Positions 1 through 10,394 of a stretch of 64,000 nucleotides of DNA are shown one piece after another; the stretch's first letter is position 1; each line of letters starts with the position of its first letter. The position numbers were made by a program, and so were the translations under genes. Source of the stretch: Neoroseomonas marina (GTDB lineage Bacteria; Pseudomonadota; Alphaproteobacteria; Acetobacterales; Acetobacteraceae). The notes beneath the pieces are model-generated. The model was not told where the DNA came from. It worked only from the letters and a program-made list of their open reading frames with translations, and did not search any database. The stretch is taken from positions 409,989-473,988 of the forward strand of contig NZ_JABBKX010000002.1 of the NCBI RefSeq assembly GCF_012927745.1, read 5' to 3'.

Positions 1-1
1 G

Positions 2-106
2 GTCGCCGCGCTGGGCACCCCGCCAGCCGTGCCGCAACGGGTGCCCCAGGCGCCGCAACAGGGCCTTTCCCCGGCGCTCGCACGGCTCATGGCCGGCCCG
101 GCCTGA
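2..106 (+). CDS. C-terminal end of an unidentified gene (5' part outside window)
   Basis: An open frame enters from the left edge and stops with TGA at 104-106. The visible 34 residues are rich in Pro, Gln and Ala and end LARLMAGPA. In many alphaproteobacteria hrcA precedes grpE, but this tail does not look like the usual HrcA C-terminus, so I do not assign it. Codon use matches the rest of the window. The 92 bases between this stop and grpE could hold the grpE promoter, but no clear heat-shock (sigma-32) or CIRCE element was seen. Confidence 0.5.
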   Translation, partial: VAALGTPPAVPQRVPQAPQQGLSPALARLMAGPA

Positions 107-198
107 CCCGCGGCTTGCCCCTGGCCCCCGGGCCGCCTAGGTGAAGGGCAACCCGGCGGCCGCCTGGCCGCCCCCCGTAGTACGAGACGCCATTCAGA

Positions 199-738
199 AT
201 GACCGACAAGCCGGAACCGCAGCCCGAAGAGGCCGCCATCACCCCCGAAACCGCCCCCGAACCGACCCCGGAGGAGCGGATCGCCGCGCTCGAAGCCGAG
301 GTCGCGACGCTGAAGGACAAGTGGCTGCGCGCCGAGGCCGAGATGCAGAACCTGCGCGCCCGCACGGCGCGCGAGGTGCAGGAAGCCCGCGCCTACGCCA
401 CCCAGAAATTCGCCCGCGACGTCGTCGAGGCGGCCGAGAACCTGCGCCGCGGCATCGAGGCCCTGCCCGGGAAGCAGGCCAACGAGCCCGAGGTGCTCAC
501 CAAGATCCGCGACGGCATCGAAGGGGTGGAACGTTCCTTCCTCGGGATCCTCGAGCGGAACGGCGTGAAGTCCGAAAACCCGACCGGCAAGCCCTTCGAC
601 CCCGAGATGCACCAGGCGATGGCCGAACAGCCGGCACCCGAGGGCACGCTGTCCGGCACCGTGACGGCGTGCTGGACCCCGGCCTGGACGCTGAACGGGC
701 GGCTGCTCAAGCCGGCGATGGTCGTCGTCGCCAAATGA
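199..738 (+). CDS. grpE: GrpE, nucleotide exchange factor for DnaK
   Basis: 179 aa. GrpE speeds ADP release from DnaK in the cytoplasmic Hsp70 cycle. The N-terminal ~30 residues are acidic and Pro/Glu-rich, as is usual. Residues ~28-75 form the long dimerising helix (heptads around IAALEAEVATLKDKWLRAEA, then EMQNLRARTAREVQEA). The C-terminal beta domain carries PEMHQAM and the closing pattern GWxLNGRLLKPAMVVVAK (here TPAWTLNGRLL...). Length is normal for the family. The chosen ATG has no strong Shine-Dalgarno sequence. dnaK is not next to it: the downstream genes are convergent. The frame opened at 141 in another phase is a shadow. Confidence 0.96.
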   Translation: MTDKPEPQPEEAAITPETAPEPTPEERIAALEAEVATLKDKWLRAEAEMQNLRARTAREVQEARAYATQKFARDVVEAAENLRRGIEALPGKQANEPEVLTKIRDGIEGVERSFLGILERNGVKSENPTGKPFDPEMHQAMAEQPAPEGTLSGTVTACWTPAWTLNGRLLKPAMVVVAK

Positions 739-747
739 AAGGACGCG

Positions 748-769
748 GGGGAGAAGGACACTTCTCCCC
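748..769. terminator. Hairpin between convergent grpE and batD
   Basis: GGGGAGAAG (748-756), loop GACA, CTTCTCCCC (761-769): a perfect 9-bp stem with a tetraloop in the 63-bp gap between the two convergent stop codons. There is no T tract on either side, so its role as a bidirectional terminator or mRNA 3'-end stabiliser is inferred from position and shape. Confidence 0.5.
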
Positions 770-801
770 TCGGCTTGCCGCGCAGGATCCTGTCGGCGGC
801 G

Positions 802-2130
802 TCATCGCACCCAGCGTGGTTGGGACATGCGCGGCGCGGGACGCGGTGCGGCCGCCGGATTGAGCGCGGGCAACGCCGGCGTGGACACCTGTCCAGCCCG
901 GTTGCGCAGGGCGCGTTCCGTTCGGCGGGCGGCATCGAGCAGCGCAGAGCCGGTCCAACGTGAATCTCGCGCGCCGAAGGCGCGATCCTCCAGGGCCTGC
1001 GCTTCGCGCGCGAGCGCGGGCACCCCGGCCTGCCGCGCCAGGGCAGCGATGGTCCGCTCTCCGCCGGGCGGGCGCACGGCATCGCTCCAGCGATACAGGG
1101 CGCGCACAGCCGCCTGGGCGTCGCCGCTCCGGCAGGCGCGCGCCAGCGCCGTGATCGGAGGTGCTTCGCAGCGATGCGGCCCCGAGCGGCGTCGCCAACC
1201 CCAGGCGATCCCCCCGACGATCAGCAAGCCCATTCCGGCGGCACCGAGCAGCGCAGCCCACCGGCCGGCCGTCGTTCCCGTCTCCGTGCCCGGCGCGTCC
1301 GCCGGCAGCACGTCGAGCCTTACGGCATCGGCCCTCACCTCCCGCGATCGGCCGCTGCGCGGATCGAACCACGTCACGGCGAAGCCCGGCAGTTCGAGGG
1401 GCCCCGCGCGCTCCGGCACGAAGGCGACGCGCTCGCTGCGGGACGCGTGGAAGATGCCGCGCTCGCTGCGGTCCTGGAGGACGGGCGGGTCGGGATAGAC
1501 GCGCACGCCTTCCGGGCTGCCCCAGGCACCGGCCGGCAGCAGCATCGACGTGGTGTCGTCCGCCTGCATGCGCAGCGTCCGCACCACGGCCTGGCCTGCG
1601 CGAAGCTGGCCCACGTCGCCCTCGATCGCCGCCGTCATGCGGAAGGACGGCGCGACGACAAGCCGCGTCACGTCCGATACCCCGGGCGGCAGTCGCGCGG
1701 TGATCCGGCTTTCCGTCGTGGTGGCGTGCGCCTCCACCGGCTGGCCGTTCGGACCGCCGACGCGCAGCGCCATCGCGACGGGCGCGATGACGAGTGGACC
1801 GGCCTCCGCGGCGAAGACCGAATAGGTGTGCTGCAACGCCACGTAGTCCTTGCCATCCACGCGATCCACGCCAGGCACGGTGCCGCCCTCGGGCAGCAGG
1901 ATCATCCGGCCCTGCGTGGCGGCAAGATCGGGCCAGGACGGCGGGTCCGCGAAGCGCAGGGGGGTCAGCGCGGTCAGCGTCACCGCGATGCGCTGGCCCA
2001 CCCAGACCGGCCCGGCAGGTGCGACGGCGAGGCGCAGCACGAGGGGAGGCCCGTCGTGAGCCGGATCGGGCGCCTGCGCCCGAAGCGGTGTCGCGAGGAG
2101 CATCAGCGCCAGGGTGGGACGCCACCTCAT
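802..2130 (-). CDS. BatD-like protein (last gene of MoxR/VWA operon)
   Basis: 442 aa from the ATG at 2130, whose ATGA overlaps the stop of the upstream VWA/TPR gene. That overlap is why the longer upstream frame is not used. A signal peptide is visible (MRWRPTLALMLLATPLRA). It is followed by a mostly beta, Ig-like periplasmic region of ~300 residues, one membrane helix near residues 320-345 (AALLGAAGMGLLIVGGIAWGW) and a ~90-residue cytoplasmic helical tail rich in Ala and Arg. This is the layout of BatD ('oxygen tolerance') proteins. The biochemical role of BatD is unknown; it normally sits last in MoxR-DUF58-BatA-BatB operons, as here. Confidence 0.8.
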   Translation of the reverse strand: MRWRPTLALMLLATPLRAQAPDPAHDGPPLVLRLAVAPAGPVWVGQRIAVTLTALTPLRFADPPSWPDLAATQGRMILLPEGGTVPGVDRVDGKDYVALQHTYSVFAAEAGPLVIAPVAMALRVGGPNGQPVEAHATTTESRITARLPPGVSDVTRLVVAPSFRMTAAIEGDVGQLRAGQAVVRTLRMQADDTTSMLLPAGAWGSPEGVRVYPDPPVLQDRSERGIFHASRSERVAFVPERAGPLELPGFAVTWFDPRSGRSREVRADAVRLDVLPADAPGTETGTTAGRWAALLGAAGMGLLIVGGIAWGWRRRSGPHRCEAPPITALARACRSGDAQAAVRALYRWSDAVRPPGGERTIAALARQAGVPALAREAQALEDRAFGARDSRWTGSALLDAARRTERALRNRAGQVSTPALPALNPAAAPRPAPRMSQPRWVR

Positions 2131-3653
2131 CGCGCCGCCTCCGCCTGGCGCGCGAAGCGCTGACGCAGGAAATCGGCCGGCGTGCCGCCCACGCGGCGCA
2201 TCCACATCTGTTGGATCTGGTCGTCCGACAGGCCTTGCTGCGGACCTTGCGGCGGCTCCTCGCCCTGCTGCTGGTCCTGCTGCGGCGTCTGGTCCGCGAC
2301 AATCTGGCTCGGGTCGGGCGGGTGCGTCTCGGGCTCGTCGGTCTGGTTGGCGGCGCGCTGCGCCTCGGCCTCCTGCTGCTGGCGGCGGAAGGCCTCGGCG
2401 ACGGCGCGATTCTGCTCCGCCTCCTGAAAGTCCGGGCGAAGCCGCAACGCCCTGTCATAGGCCGGGATGGCTTCGTTCCAGCCCTGCGGGCGCATCATCA
2501 GCGCATTGCCGCGGTTGTAGGCGGCGACCGCGCCGGGCGCCTGGGCGAAGGCGGCCGCGGCCCCGTCGTAGTCGCCCGCGGCGAACAGCGCCGCGCCGCG
2601 GCGCATCGGGTCGGTGAACAGCGCCGCCGCACGCGCCGGCTCGCCGCGGTCGAGCAGCATCTGCGCCCGCTGGTCCGGGGTGAGCCACAGTCGCCAGAAC
2701 CAGTCGGCGCCGCCATCCGCCGCCTGCGCCGGACGTCCGGCCAGCAGCATCGCGACCAGCATCGCCGCGAGGAAGCCCCGGCGCGCGAAGACCGCCGCGA
2801 CGGGGACCAGCAACAGCGCCAGCCACGGCCCGGCATCGCGCCATCGCATGGTCGGATCGTCGGAGGGTGCCAGCGCGAAATGGCGCTGCGCGCGCGCCGC
2901 GATCGCAATCACATCCGCGGTGTCCGGCGTGGGCGCGACGACCGCGGCACCGGGCGCGCCGTCGAACGGCCCGCCACCGGTGGCAAGCAGCAGCACGCCG
3001 TGGCGCGTCGCCCGTGCCGCGGCGGCGAAGGCTGCCGCCTCCGTCGCCGGCACCGAAGGTGTGACGAAGACCACCGTCCCCGCGCCCGGTTCGGCGTCGA
3101 GCATGCCGGTGGCCACGCCGAGGGCCGCCGCGGCGGCCGCGCCGTCCCGCGGCATCACATCCGGTGTCAGCGCGGCGAGGTAGGTCTCCATCAGCCTGGC
3201 ATCGTCGGTCGGCGGCAGCACGCGGTGCGCCGTGCCGGCATAGGCGACGAGGCCGGTCCGCGCCCCCGCCCGCAGCGCCACCAGGTCGCGGATCCTGCGC
3301 TTGCCGGCATCGAGGACGGGGTTCGCCGCGCGCGAAAGATCGAGCGCCACGACCATCGTCGCGCGGTCGGTGACGAAGGGGTTCGGTTCGCGCTGCCAGC
3401 TCGGTCCTGCCAGCGCCAGCGCGGCCAGCGGAAACAGCAGCGCCGCCAGCACGGCCGGGCGGAGGCGCGCGCGCGGGCCCTCGGTGACCAGCAGCGCGGC
3501 CAACAGATGGGGGGCCACCACGCCGCGCCAGCCGCCCGCTTCCTGCCGCCGCGCGCGGTCCAGCAGCAATGCCGCGGGCCCGGCCAGCGCCAGCAGCAGC
3601 CACCAGGGCCGCAGGACGTGGAAGGCCCCCAGAAAGTCCGCCCATGCGCTCAT
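2127..3653 (-). CDS. BatB/BatC fusion: membrane VWA domain plus TPR repeats
   Basis: 508 aa. Two membrane helices (residues ~17-32 and ~68-83) precede a von Willebrand A domain. A third helix lies near 285-300 and another near 305-325. A TPR stretch at ~345-430 (GAALFAAGDYDGAAAAFAQA, YNRGNALM, AYDRALRLRPDFQEAEQN) is followed by a Gln/Glu-rich low-complexity linker. In other bacteria BatB (VWA) and BatC (TPR) are often separate; here they are one chain. The MIDAS loop reads DLSRA (D105, S107, A109) instead of DxSxS, so metal binding may be weakened. Its ATG overlaps the batA stop, and its own stop overlaps the batD start. Confidence 0.85.
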   Translation of the reverse strand: MSAWADFLGAFHVLRPWWLLLALAGPAALLLDRARRQEAGGWRGVVAPHLLAALLVTEGPRARLRPAVLAALLFPLAALALAGPSWQREPNPFVTDRATMVVALDLSRAANPVLDAGKRRIRDLVALRAGARTGLVAYAGTAHRVLPPTDDARLMETYLAALTPDVMPRDGAAAAAALGVATGMLDAEPGAGTVVFVTPSVPATEAAAFAAAARATRHGVLLLATGGGPFDGAPGAAVVAPTPDTADVIAIAARAQRHFALAPSDDPTMRWRDAGPWLALLLVPVAAVFARRGFLAAMLVAMLLAGRPAQAADGGADWFWRLWLTPDQRAQMLLDRGEPARAAALFTDPMRRGAALFAAGDYDGAAAAFAQAPGAVAAYNRGNALMMRPQGWNEAIPAYDRALRLRPDFQEAEQNRAVAEAFRRQQQEAEAQRAANQTDEPETHPPDPSQIVADQTPQQDQQQGEEPPQGPQQGLSDDQIQQMWMRRVGGTPADFLRQRFARQAEAAR

Positions 3654-4624
3654 GCCGGCCGCCGCCCCAGCGCGCGCAGGTCAGGCACCAGCAGCAGCAG
3701 CGCCGCGAGGATCGCGAAGGCGCCGAGCGGCCAGGCGAAGAGCGGCGTGCGCGGCCGCCAGGACTGCGCCTGCGCCGGTGTCGGTTCCATCTGGTCGATG
3801 CGCCGGTAGATCCCGGCCAGCGCGGCCGGGTCGGTGGCGTGGAAATACGCGCCGCCGGTGGCCTGGGCGATCCCCTCCAGCGTCGGGATGTCGAGCGCGG
3901 CCTCGCCCGCCGCCGCCGGGTCGCCGAGCGAGACGGCGTAGATCCGCACGCCGAGCCGCGCCGCGATCTCCGCCGCGCGGCGGGGCGGCACGCGGCTGCC
4001 GGTATCGTTGCCGTCGGTCAGCAGGATCAGCAGCCGGCCCTGCACCTGCGCATGCTCGAAGGTCCGGGCGGCGAGGCCGATGGCGTCCCCGATCATGGTC
4101 TGCGGCCCGGCCATGCGGGGGAAGGTCTCGTCCAGCAGCCCGGTCAGCACAGCGTGGTCGCGGGTGAAGGGCGCGAGCACGAAGGCCGCCGAGCCGAAGA
4201 CGATCAGCCCCAGTCGGTCGTCCTTGCGGCGCGCGATGAAGGTCTTCAGCACCGCGCGGGCGGCGTCGACGCGGCTGATGCTGCTGCCGTCCGGCCCGGG
4301 CATGTCGGGCGTGTCCATCGACCCCGAGAGGTCGAGGGCCAGCAGCACGTCGCGCCCGCCGGTGTCGCGCGTCACGGGGGGTTCGATGCGGACCGGCGCG
4401 GCGGTGGCCGTCACGAGCAGCAGCCAGGCGAGGCCGGCCAGCACCAGCCGAGGAGCCCCGGCGCGCGGCGCTTCCGGCGGCGGCGCGCCCGGTCCTGCCA
4501 GGCGCTCGAGGAACGGCATGCGCAGCGCGACGCTCTGGTCGCGGTAGGCGGGCAGCAGGAACCACGCCAGCAGGGGCAGCGGCAGCAGCGCGAAAGCCCA
4601 GGGATGGTCAAAGGCGAGCGTCAT
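3650..4624 (-). CDS. BatA-like membrane protein with VWA domain
   Basis: 324 aa from ATG 4624, which lies 17 bases inside the upstream DUF4381 gene. The longer in-frame extension is a shadow. Membrane helices at ~9-24 and ~58-76 are followed by a VWA domain with an intact MIDAS motif DLSGSM (D98, S100, S102), then T and D positions around ILLTDGNDTGSRVPP, and a closing membrane helix (LGAFAILAALLLLVPDL). The family presents a VWA domain on the outer face of the inner membrane and is encoded with MoxR ATPases. The partner is likely the degenerate-MIDAS protein encoded immediately downstream. Confidence 0.88.
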   Translation of the reverse strand: MTLAFDHPWAFALLPLPLLAWFLLPAYRDQSVALRMPFLERLAGPGAPPPEAPRAGAPRLVLAGLAWLLLVTATAAPVRIEPPVTRDTGGRDVLLALDLSGSMDTPDMPGPDGSSISRVDAARAVLKTFIARRKDDRLGLIVFGSAAFVLAPFTRDHAVLTGLLDETFPRMAGPQTMIGDAIGLAARTFEHAQVQGRLLILLTDGNDTGSRVPPRRAAEIAARLGVRIYAVSLGDPAAAGEAALDIPTLEGIAQATGGAYFHATDPAALAGIYRRIDQMEPTPAQAQSWRPRTPLFAWPLGAFAILAALLLLVPDLRALGRRPA

Positions 4625-5048
4625 GGAACCGGACCCAACGCTCGGCATCGCGGCGCGCATCGGACGGCGCGGGGGCATAGGCGAGCCGCGCCAGCCGCTC
4701 CGCCGCCGCGGTGTCGAGGCGCGCGCGCGGCGCCGTGCGGCGCAGGAACGCGGCCCAGTCCGGGCCCGAGAGCGACGCGACCGCCGCCCTCGGCCAGGCC
4801 GCGAGGGCCGTGCGCTTGAGGATGGCGGCGATCTCGGCGCCCTTCGCATCGCGCAGTGCGGCCAGAGCCTCCCGCCGATAGGCGTCGGCCCGCCACCGCC
4901 GCCAGGCGCGCCATCCCAGCCACAGCAGGAGCAGCGCCATGACCGCGAAGAGTGCGTACCAGGCAGGCGTGGACGGCCAGAAGGTCACGGGCGGCGGCAG
5001 GATCAGCCCGTGCATCGCCGCCCGCGACGGACCTGCGCCGGGGTTCAC
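4608..5048 (-). CDS. DUF4381 single-pass membrane protein
   Basis: 146 aa. One membrane helix near residues 30-48 (YALFAVMALLLLWLGWRAW) is followed by a basic, helical cytoplasmic domain ending in AERWVRFHDARL. The family is of unknown function and almost always lies between the DUF58 gene and the BatA gene of MoxR operons, exactly its place here. Its ATG overlaps the DUF58 stop (ATGA), and its 3' end overlaps the batA start. These overlaps suggest translational coupling and matched stoichiometry. Confidence 0.82.
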   Translation of the reverse strand: MNPGAGPSRAAMHGLILPPPVTFWPSTPAWYALFAVMALLLLWLGWRAWRRWRADAYRREALAALRDAKGAEIAAILKRTALAAWPRAAVASLSGPDWAAFLRRTAPRARLDTAAAERLARLAYAPAPSDARRDAERWVRFHDARL

Positions 5049-5986
5049 CGGCGCACCTGCCGCGGTGACGCGGCGGCGCCGAGCATCCGGCGCAACTGCG
5101 GGGCGGCCGGCTCCTCGGTGCCGATCGGCAGCACGGGGATCTGCAGGCTGAGGCCGGAGTCCCGCAGCCAGGCGATGCGTTCGGCATGGCTGCGCGGCAC
5201 CTTTTCGCCGAGACCGTCGCGCGCCGGATCCAGCACGCCGACCCGTGCACCGTCCGTCGCGACGCCGCGCCAGGGCGCCGCCGGCAAGGCGCGCTCCAGC
5301 GGATCGGAGACGACGATCCCCACCACGTCGTTGTGCCGTGCCATGCGGCCGAGGATCTCGCGGCTCGTCTCGTCGGCCGCCTGGGCGTCGCCGACGACCA
5401 GGACCAGCCAGTCATGCGTCACCATCGCCTCGGCGGCGCGGAGCGCGGCGTTCAACGCCCCGGGCAGCGCGGGGCGCGACGGCGCGGCGGCGAGCCGCTC
5501 CGCCCGCGCCGACATCGCGCCGAGGATGCGCATGACCGCGGCGCGGCTGCGATGGGGGCGGTGTTCCTCGATGCCGTCGTCGCCGAACAGCACCGCGCCG
5601 ACGCGGTCGCCGGACTGCAGGCTGCGCCAGGCCGCGAGTGCGGCGGATTGGGCGATGATCGCGGTCTTGGTCGCGTGCTTCGTGCCGAAGAAGGTCGCGG
5701 TGGTGAGGTTGACCACCAGCAGCGCCGGGCGGTCGCGTTCCTCGGTGTAGACGCGGGTCTGGGTGCGGCCGGTGCGCGCGCTGGCGCGCCAGTCGATCAG
5801 GCGGATGTCGTCGCCCGGGCGGTAGCCGCGGATCTCCTCGAAGGACAGTCCGCGGCCCCGGATGCGCGAGGCGCGGCGGCCGGCGAGCAGGCTCGTCACC
5901 GGCTGGCCATGCAGGAAGGAGAAGCCGCGCGCCTCGTGCTGCAGGCCGATCAGGCTTTCCAGCGTCGGGACGATGCGCGGGTCCAT
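5045..5986 (-). CDS. DUF58 protein of the MoxR operon
   Basis: 313 aa, cytoplasmic by sequence (no signal or membrane helix). The hallmark DUF58 block is present near residues 40-90: GRGLSFEEIRGYRPGDDIRL followed by IDWRASARTG. After it comes a VWA-like fold, seen in LLVVNLTTATFF and WLVLVVGDAQAADE. Proteins of this family accompany MoxR AAA+ ATPases and are thought to act as adaptors. The gene starts 7 bases after the moxR stop, consistent with co-translation. Confidence 0.9.
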   Translation of the reverse strand: MDPRIVPTLESLIGLQHEARGFSFLHGQPVTSLLAGRRASRIRGRGLSFEEIRGYRPGDDIRLIDWRASARTGRTQTRVYTEERDRPALLVVNLTTATFFGTKHATKTAIIAQSAALAAWRSLQSGDRVGAVLFGDDGIEEHRPHRSRAAVMRILGAMSARAERLAAAPSRPALPGALNAALRAAEAMVTHDWLVLVVGDAQAADETSREILGRMARHNDVVGIVVSDPLERALPAAPWRGVATDGARVGVLDPARDGLGEKVPRSHAERIAWLRDSGLSLQIPVLPIGTEEPAAPQLRRMLGAAASPRQVRR

Positions 5987-5993
5987 GGCGCGG

Positions 5994-6979
5994 TCACGCC
6001 ACGGCGACGACGGAGATCAGCCGCTCCACCGCCGCTTCGGCGGTCACGCGCGCGGCGGTCGCCTCGTAGCTGAGGATCAGGCGGTGGCGCAGCACGTCCG
6101 GCGCGATGGCGCGGACATTCTCCGGCGTCACGTGGTCCTGCCCGGCGAGCCAGGCGTGGGCGCGTGAGGCGCGGTCCAGCGCAATCGAGGCGCGCGGGCT
6201 GGCACCCACCTCGATCCAGCCCGCGAGTTCGCCGTCGAGAGCCGACGCATCGCGCGTGCCGCAGACGAGGGCGACGATGTAGTCCTCGATCGCCGGCGCG
6301 ACGGTCAGGTGCGACATCGCGGCACGGGCATCGAACACCGCCTGCTGCGGGATGGGCGCCGGTGCCGCGGCGGCGGGGCCGTGCTTCGCCTGTTCCTCCC
6401 CGCGGACGAGGCGGAGGATGGCGCCTTCATCCGCGGCGGGCGGGTAGTCCACCGCAACCTTCATGAGGAAGCGGTCGAGCTGCGCCTCGGGCAGCGGGTA
6501 GGTGCCTTCCTGCTCGATCGGATTCTGCGTCGCCATCACCAGGAACAGCGGCGGCAGCGGATGGGTGGCGCCGCCCACCGTGACCTGGCGTTCCTCCATC
6601 GCTTCGAGAAGCGCCGACTGCACCTTGGCCGGTGCGCGGTTGATCTCGTCCACCAGGATGATGTTGCCGAAGACGGGGCCTGCCTCGAAGCGGAACTCGC
6701 CCGTCTTCTGTTCGTAGATGGTGCTGCCCACCACGTCGGCGGGCAGCAGGTCGGGGGTGAACTGGATGCGCCGGAACGTCGCATCCAGGTTCTTCGCGAG
6801 CGCCTTGACCGAGCGCGTCTTGGCCACGCCCGGCAGGCCCTCCACCAGCACATTGCCATCGGCCAGGAGCGCGATGAGCAGGCGCTCGATCACATTCTCC
6901 TGGCCGATGATGGCCTGCGCCATGCGCGCACGCAGGTCCGTGAAGGCCGTGCGCGCATCGGTCGGCACCGCGTCGGGCA

Positions 6980-6980
<1 letters not shown>
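5994..6980 (-). CDS. MoxR-family AAA+ ATPase
   Basis: 328 aa from ATG 6980, whose ATGA overlaps the sulfatase stop. The Walker A loop is GLPGVAKT (residues 48-55), with the Ala-Lys-Thr variant typical of MoxR. Walker B is IILVDEINRAP, followed by the sensor region MATQNPIEQEGTYPLPEAQLD and the C-terminal lid with a conserved SYEATAARVTAE segment. MoxR proteins are chaperone-like AAA+ machines that, with VWA partners, help activate or assemble enzymes, often metalloenzymes. Translational coupling to a sulfatase directly upstream makes that sulfatase, or its cofactor or envelope context, a candidate client. This is inference. Confidence 0.95.
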
Positions 6981-8598
<1,618 letters not shown>

Positions 8599-8602
<4 letters not shown>

Positions 8603-9591
8603 GCCTGTCCTCCGATTTTGGCCGAGTCCCGTATGACGCAGCGGAAGCCGATGTGGCTCATCCCGCTGTCGATCATCTGTGCGTGGCGCGCGGCCGGCCG
8701 GTAGCGCCGGCAATAGGACGGCGCACACAGGAACGAACCGCCCTTCACGACCTTGCGCGGGATCCGGATTGCCGGCTGGCCCGGATCGTAGGAGCCTTCG
8801 ATCGAGGGCCCGCGCGGATTGACCGGCGCGCAGCAGGGCTTGTTCGGGTCGGCGGCGTGCTTCGCGCCCCACCAGTCGGTGGTCCATTCCCAGACATTGC
8901 CGCAGACTTCGTAGAGGCCGTACCCGTTGGGCGCGAAGGAGCGAACCGGGCAGGTGCGTTCGAAGCCATCGGCGGCGAAGTTCCGCCAGGGGAAGGGGCC
9001 CTGCCAGGTATTCGCGACATGTTCCCCGTTCGGCGCGAGTTCATCGCCCCAGGCGTATTCCGCCCCGTCGAGCCCGCCGCGTGCGGCACATTCCCACTCG
9101 GCTTCTGTCGGGAGGTCCTTGCCCGCCCAGCGCGCATAGGCTTCCGCATCCTCGTAGGCGACCTGAACCACCGGATGCTCCCCGCGGCCCGCAAGGTCGC
9201 TTCCCGGACCTTCGGGCGCTCGCCAGAAGGCGCCCGGCGTCCAATGCCACCAGTTCGACACGTCGCGCGTGTCCACGGGCCCTTGCGTCATGCGGAACAC
9301 CAGCCCGCCCGGCGCGAGCATCGCCGGGTCGGCGCCAGGATACATGGCGGGATCGAGCGGCCGCTCCGCCACGGTAACGTAGCCGGTCGCCTCGACGAAG
9401 GCCGCGAAGGTAGCATTGGTGACGGCGGTCTCGTCGATCCAGAAGCCGGCGACGGTTGCCGCGTGCTGCGGCCGTTCCTCCGGATAATGATGATCGGAAC
9501 CCATGAGGAAGGTGCCGCCGGGCACATGCGTCATCCCGTGATGGCGCGCCGTGGCGGCGTGTGCATGACGCTGTCGCGGTACGGGCGACAT
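8599..9591 (-). CDS. Formylglycine-generating enzyme (SUMF1/EgtB/PvdO family)
   Basis: 330 aa. It converts the active-site Cys of sulfatases to C-alpha-formylglycine using O2 and copper. Hallmarks are the N-terminal HVPGGTFLMGSD, the central RLPTEAEWEyAARGG-like block (here DLPTEAEWECAARGG), GNVWEWTTDWW, and VVKGGSFLCAPSYCRRYRPA with the two catalytic/copper cysteines C289 and C294 spaced CxxxxC as in SUMF1. No signal peptide is seen. The ATG at 9591 has a good GGAG upstream and is preferred; an ATG at 9534, directly before the conserved VPGG, lacks one. It is the first gene of the operon and is coupled to the sulfatase by ATGA. Confidence 0.93.
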
Positions 9592-9806
9592 CCTTCACTC
9601 CCCGTCGATGTGCGCCCTGGCGCCGAGTGCCAGCATGGCCGCGTCGTCGCCACAGGCCAGTATGAAAGCCGAACTTTCGCATCCTGGTCCATGTTGAACC
9701 ATCGGATGCCCTGAACCTCGGGCCCGCGCGATCTCCGGACCGGCACACGGCCTCGGGAGCGAGATGCATCCCTTCCGGCGGCGGGGCGCACGCAGCATGC
9801 GGGGTC

Positions 9807-10317
9807 TCACTCTTCCTCGGAGACCGTCACGGCACCTCGTCGCACGGCGGACTTGAGCTGATCATGGTCGCGTTCCGCCTGGTCGGCATAGGCCAGGCCA
9901 AAGCGACCGATGGCCTCGTCGAACCGATCGCTCGCACCGAGGTCGCCGGCGATCTCCGCCACCTCCGAACTCTTTGGCGTGCGCGCGTGCGAGGGACCAG
10001 CCGCAAAGCTCGGCGTGGATCAGCAGCGTGTCCGTGTCGAAGCTCTCGACCAGAGGTTTGATCTTCGCGTCACGCAACCGGCGGCCGTAGAAGTGTCGCC
10101 CCTCGAGGCCCGTCGTCCAGCCGAGGAAGATGTCGGAGACGGGCTGCATCAGGCGCTGTCCCACGACGACGCGCTGGCCGTGATGCGGGTGCGTGCTGGC
10201 GCCCGCGAAGGGCTCCAGGACGGACGCAACCGCCTCCTTGAACTGCAGGACGAGCGGCGCAGTGTCGGCCGACGCTGCCGCGTCCGCGCCGCGGACCCTG
10301 GCTGGCTTCTTGCCCAT
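9807..10317 (-). pseudogene. Truncated, frameshifted DUF2252 gene remnant
   Basis: From ATG 10317 the frame encodes a DUF2252-like C-terminal half: LVLQFKEAVASVLEPFAG, GQRVVVGQRLMQPVSDIFLG, then HFYGRRLRDAKIKPL and ELCGWSLARAHA. The expected continuation IAGDLGASDRFDEAIGRFGL and AYADQAERDHDQLKSAVRRG is present only in another phase, after a frameshift around 9950-9965, and stops at 9807. The N-terminal ~300 residues normal for the family are absent. So this is a decayed gene with both a 5' deletion and a frameshift, unless the frameshift is a sequencing error. It lies between the FGE operon and the antiporter gene. Confidence 0.8.
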
Positions 10318-10394
10318 GGGAGAGACCTCCGCACCGTGGACGGGCCGAGAAGGCGAAAGGACGGGACGCGCCGGTTCCCCGCGGCCGGGCGGCA

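Noticed and set aside
1794..3809. 671-aa open frame on the plus strand
   Set aside because: It runs antisense to the batD and batB/C genes, has no recognisable domain and an Arg/Gln/Gly-rich shadow composition. Long antisense frames are expected at this GC content.
9592..9806. Short open frames on the minus strand between the FGE gene and the DUF2252 remnant
   Set aside because: None has a Shine-Dalgarno site, a recognisable domain or codon use that stands out. Treated as intergenic, probably containing the FGE operon promoter.
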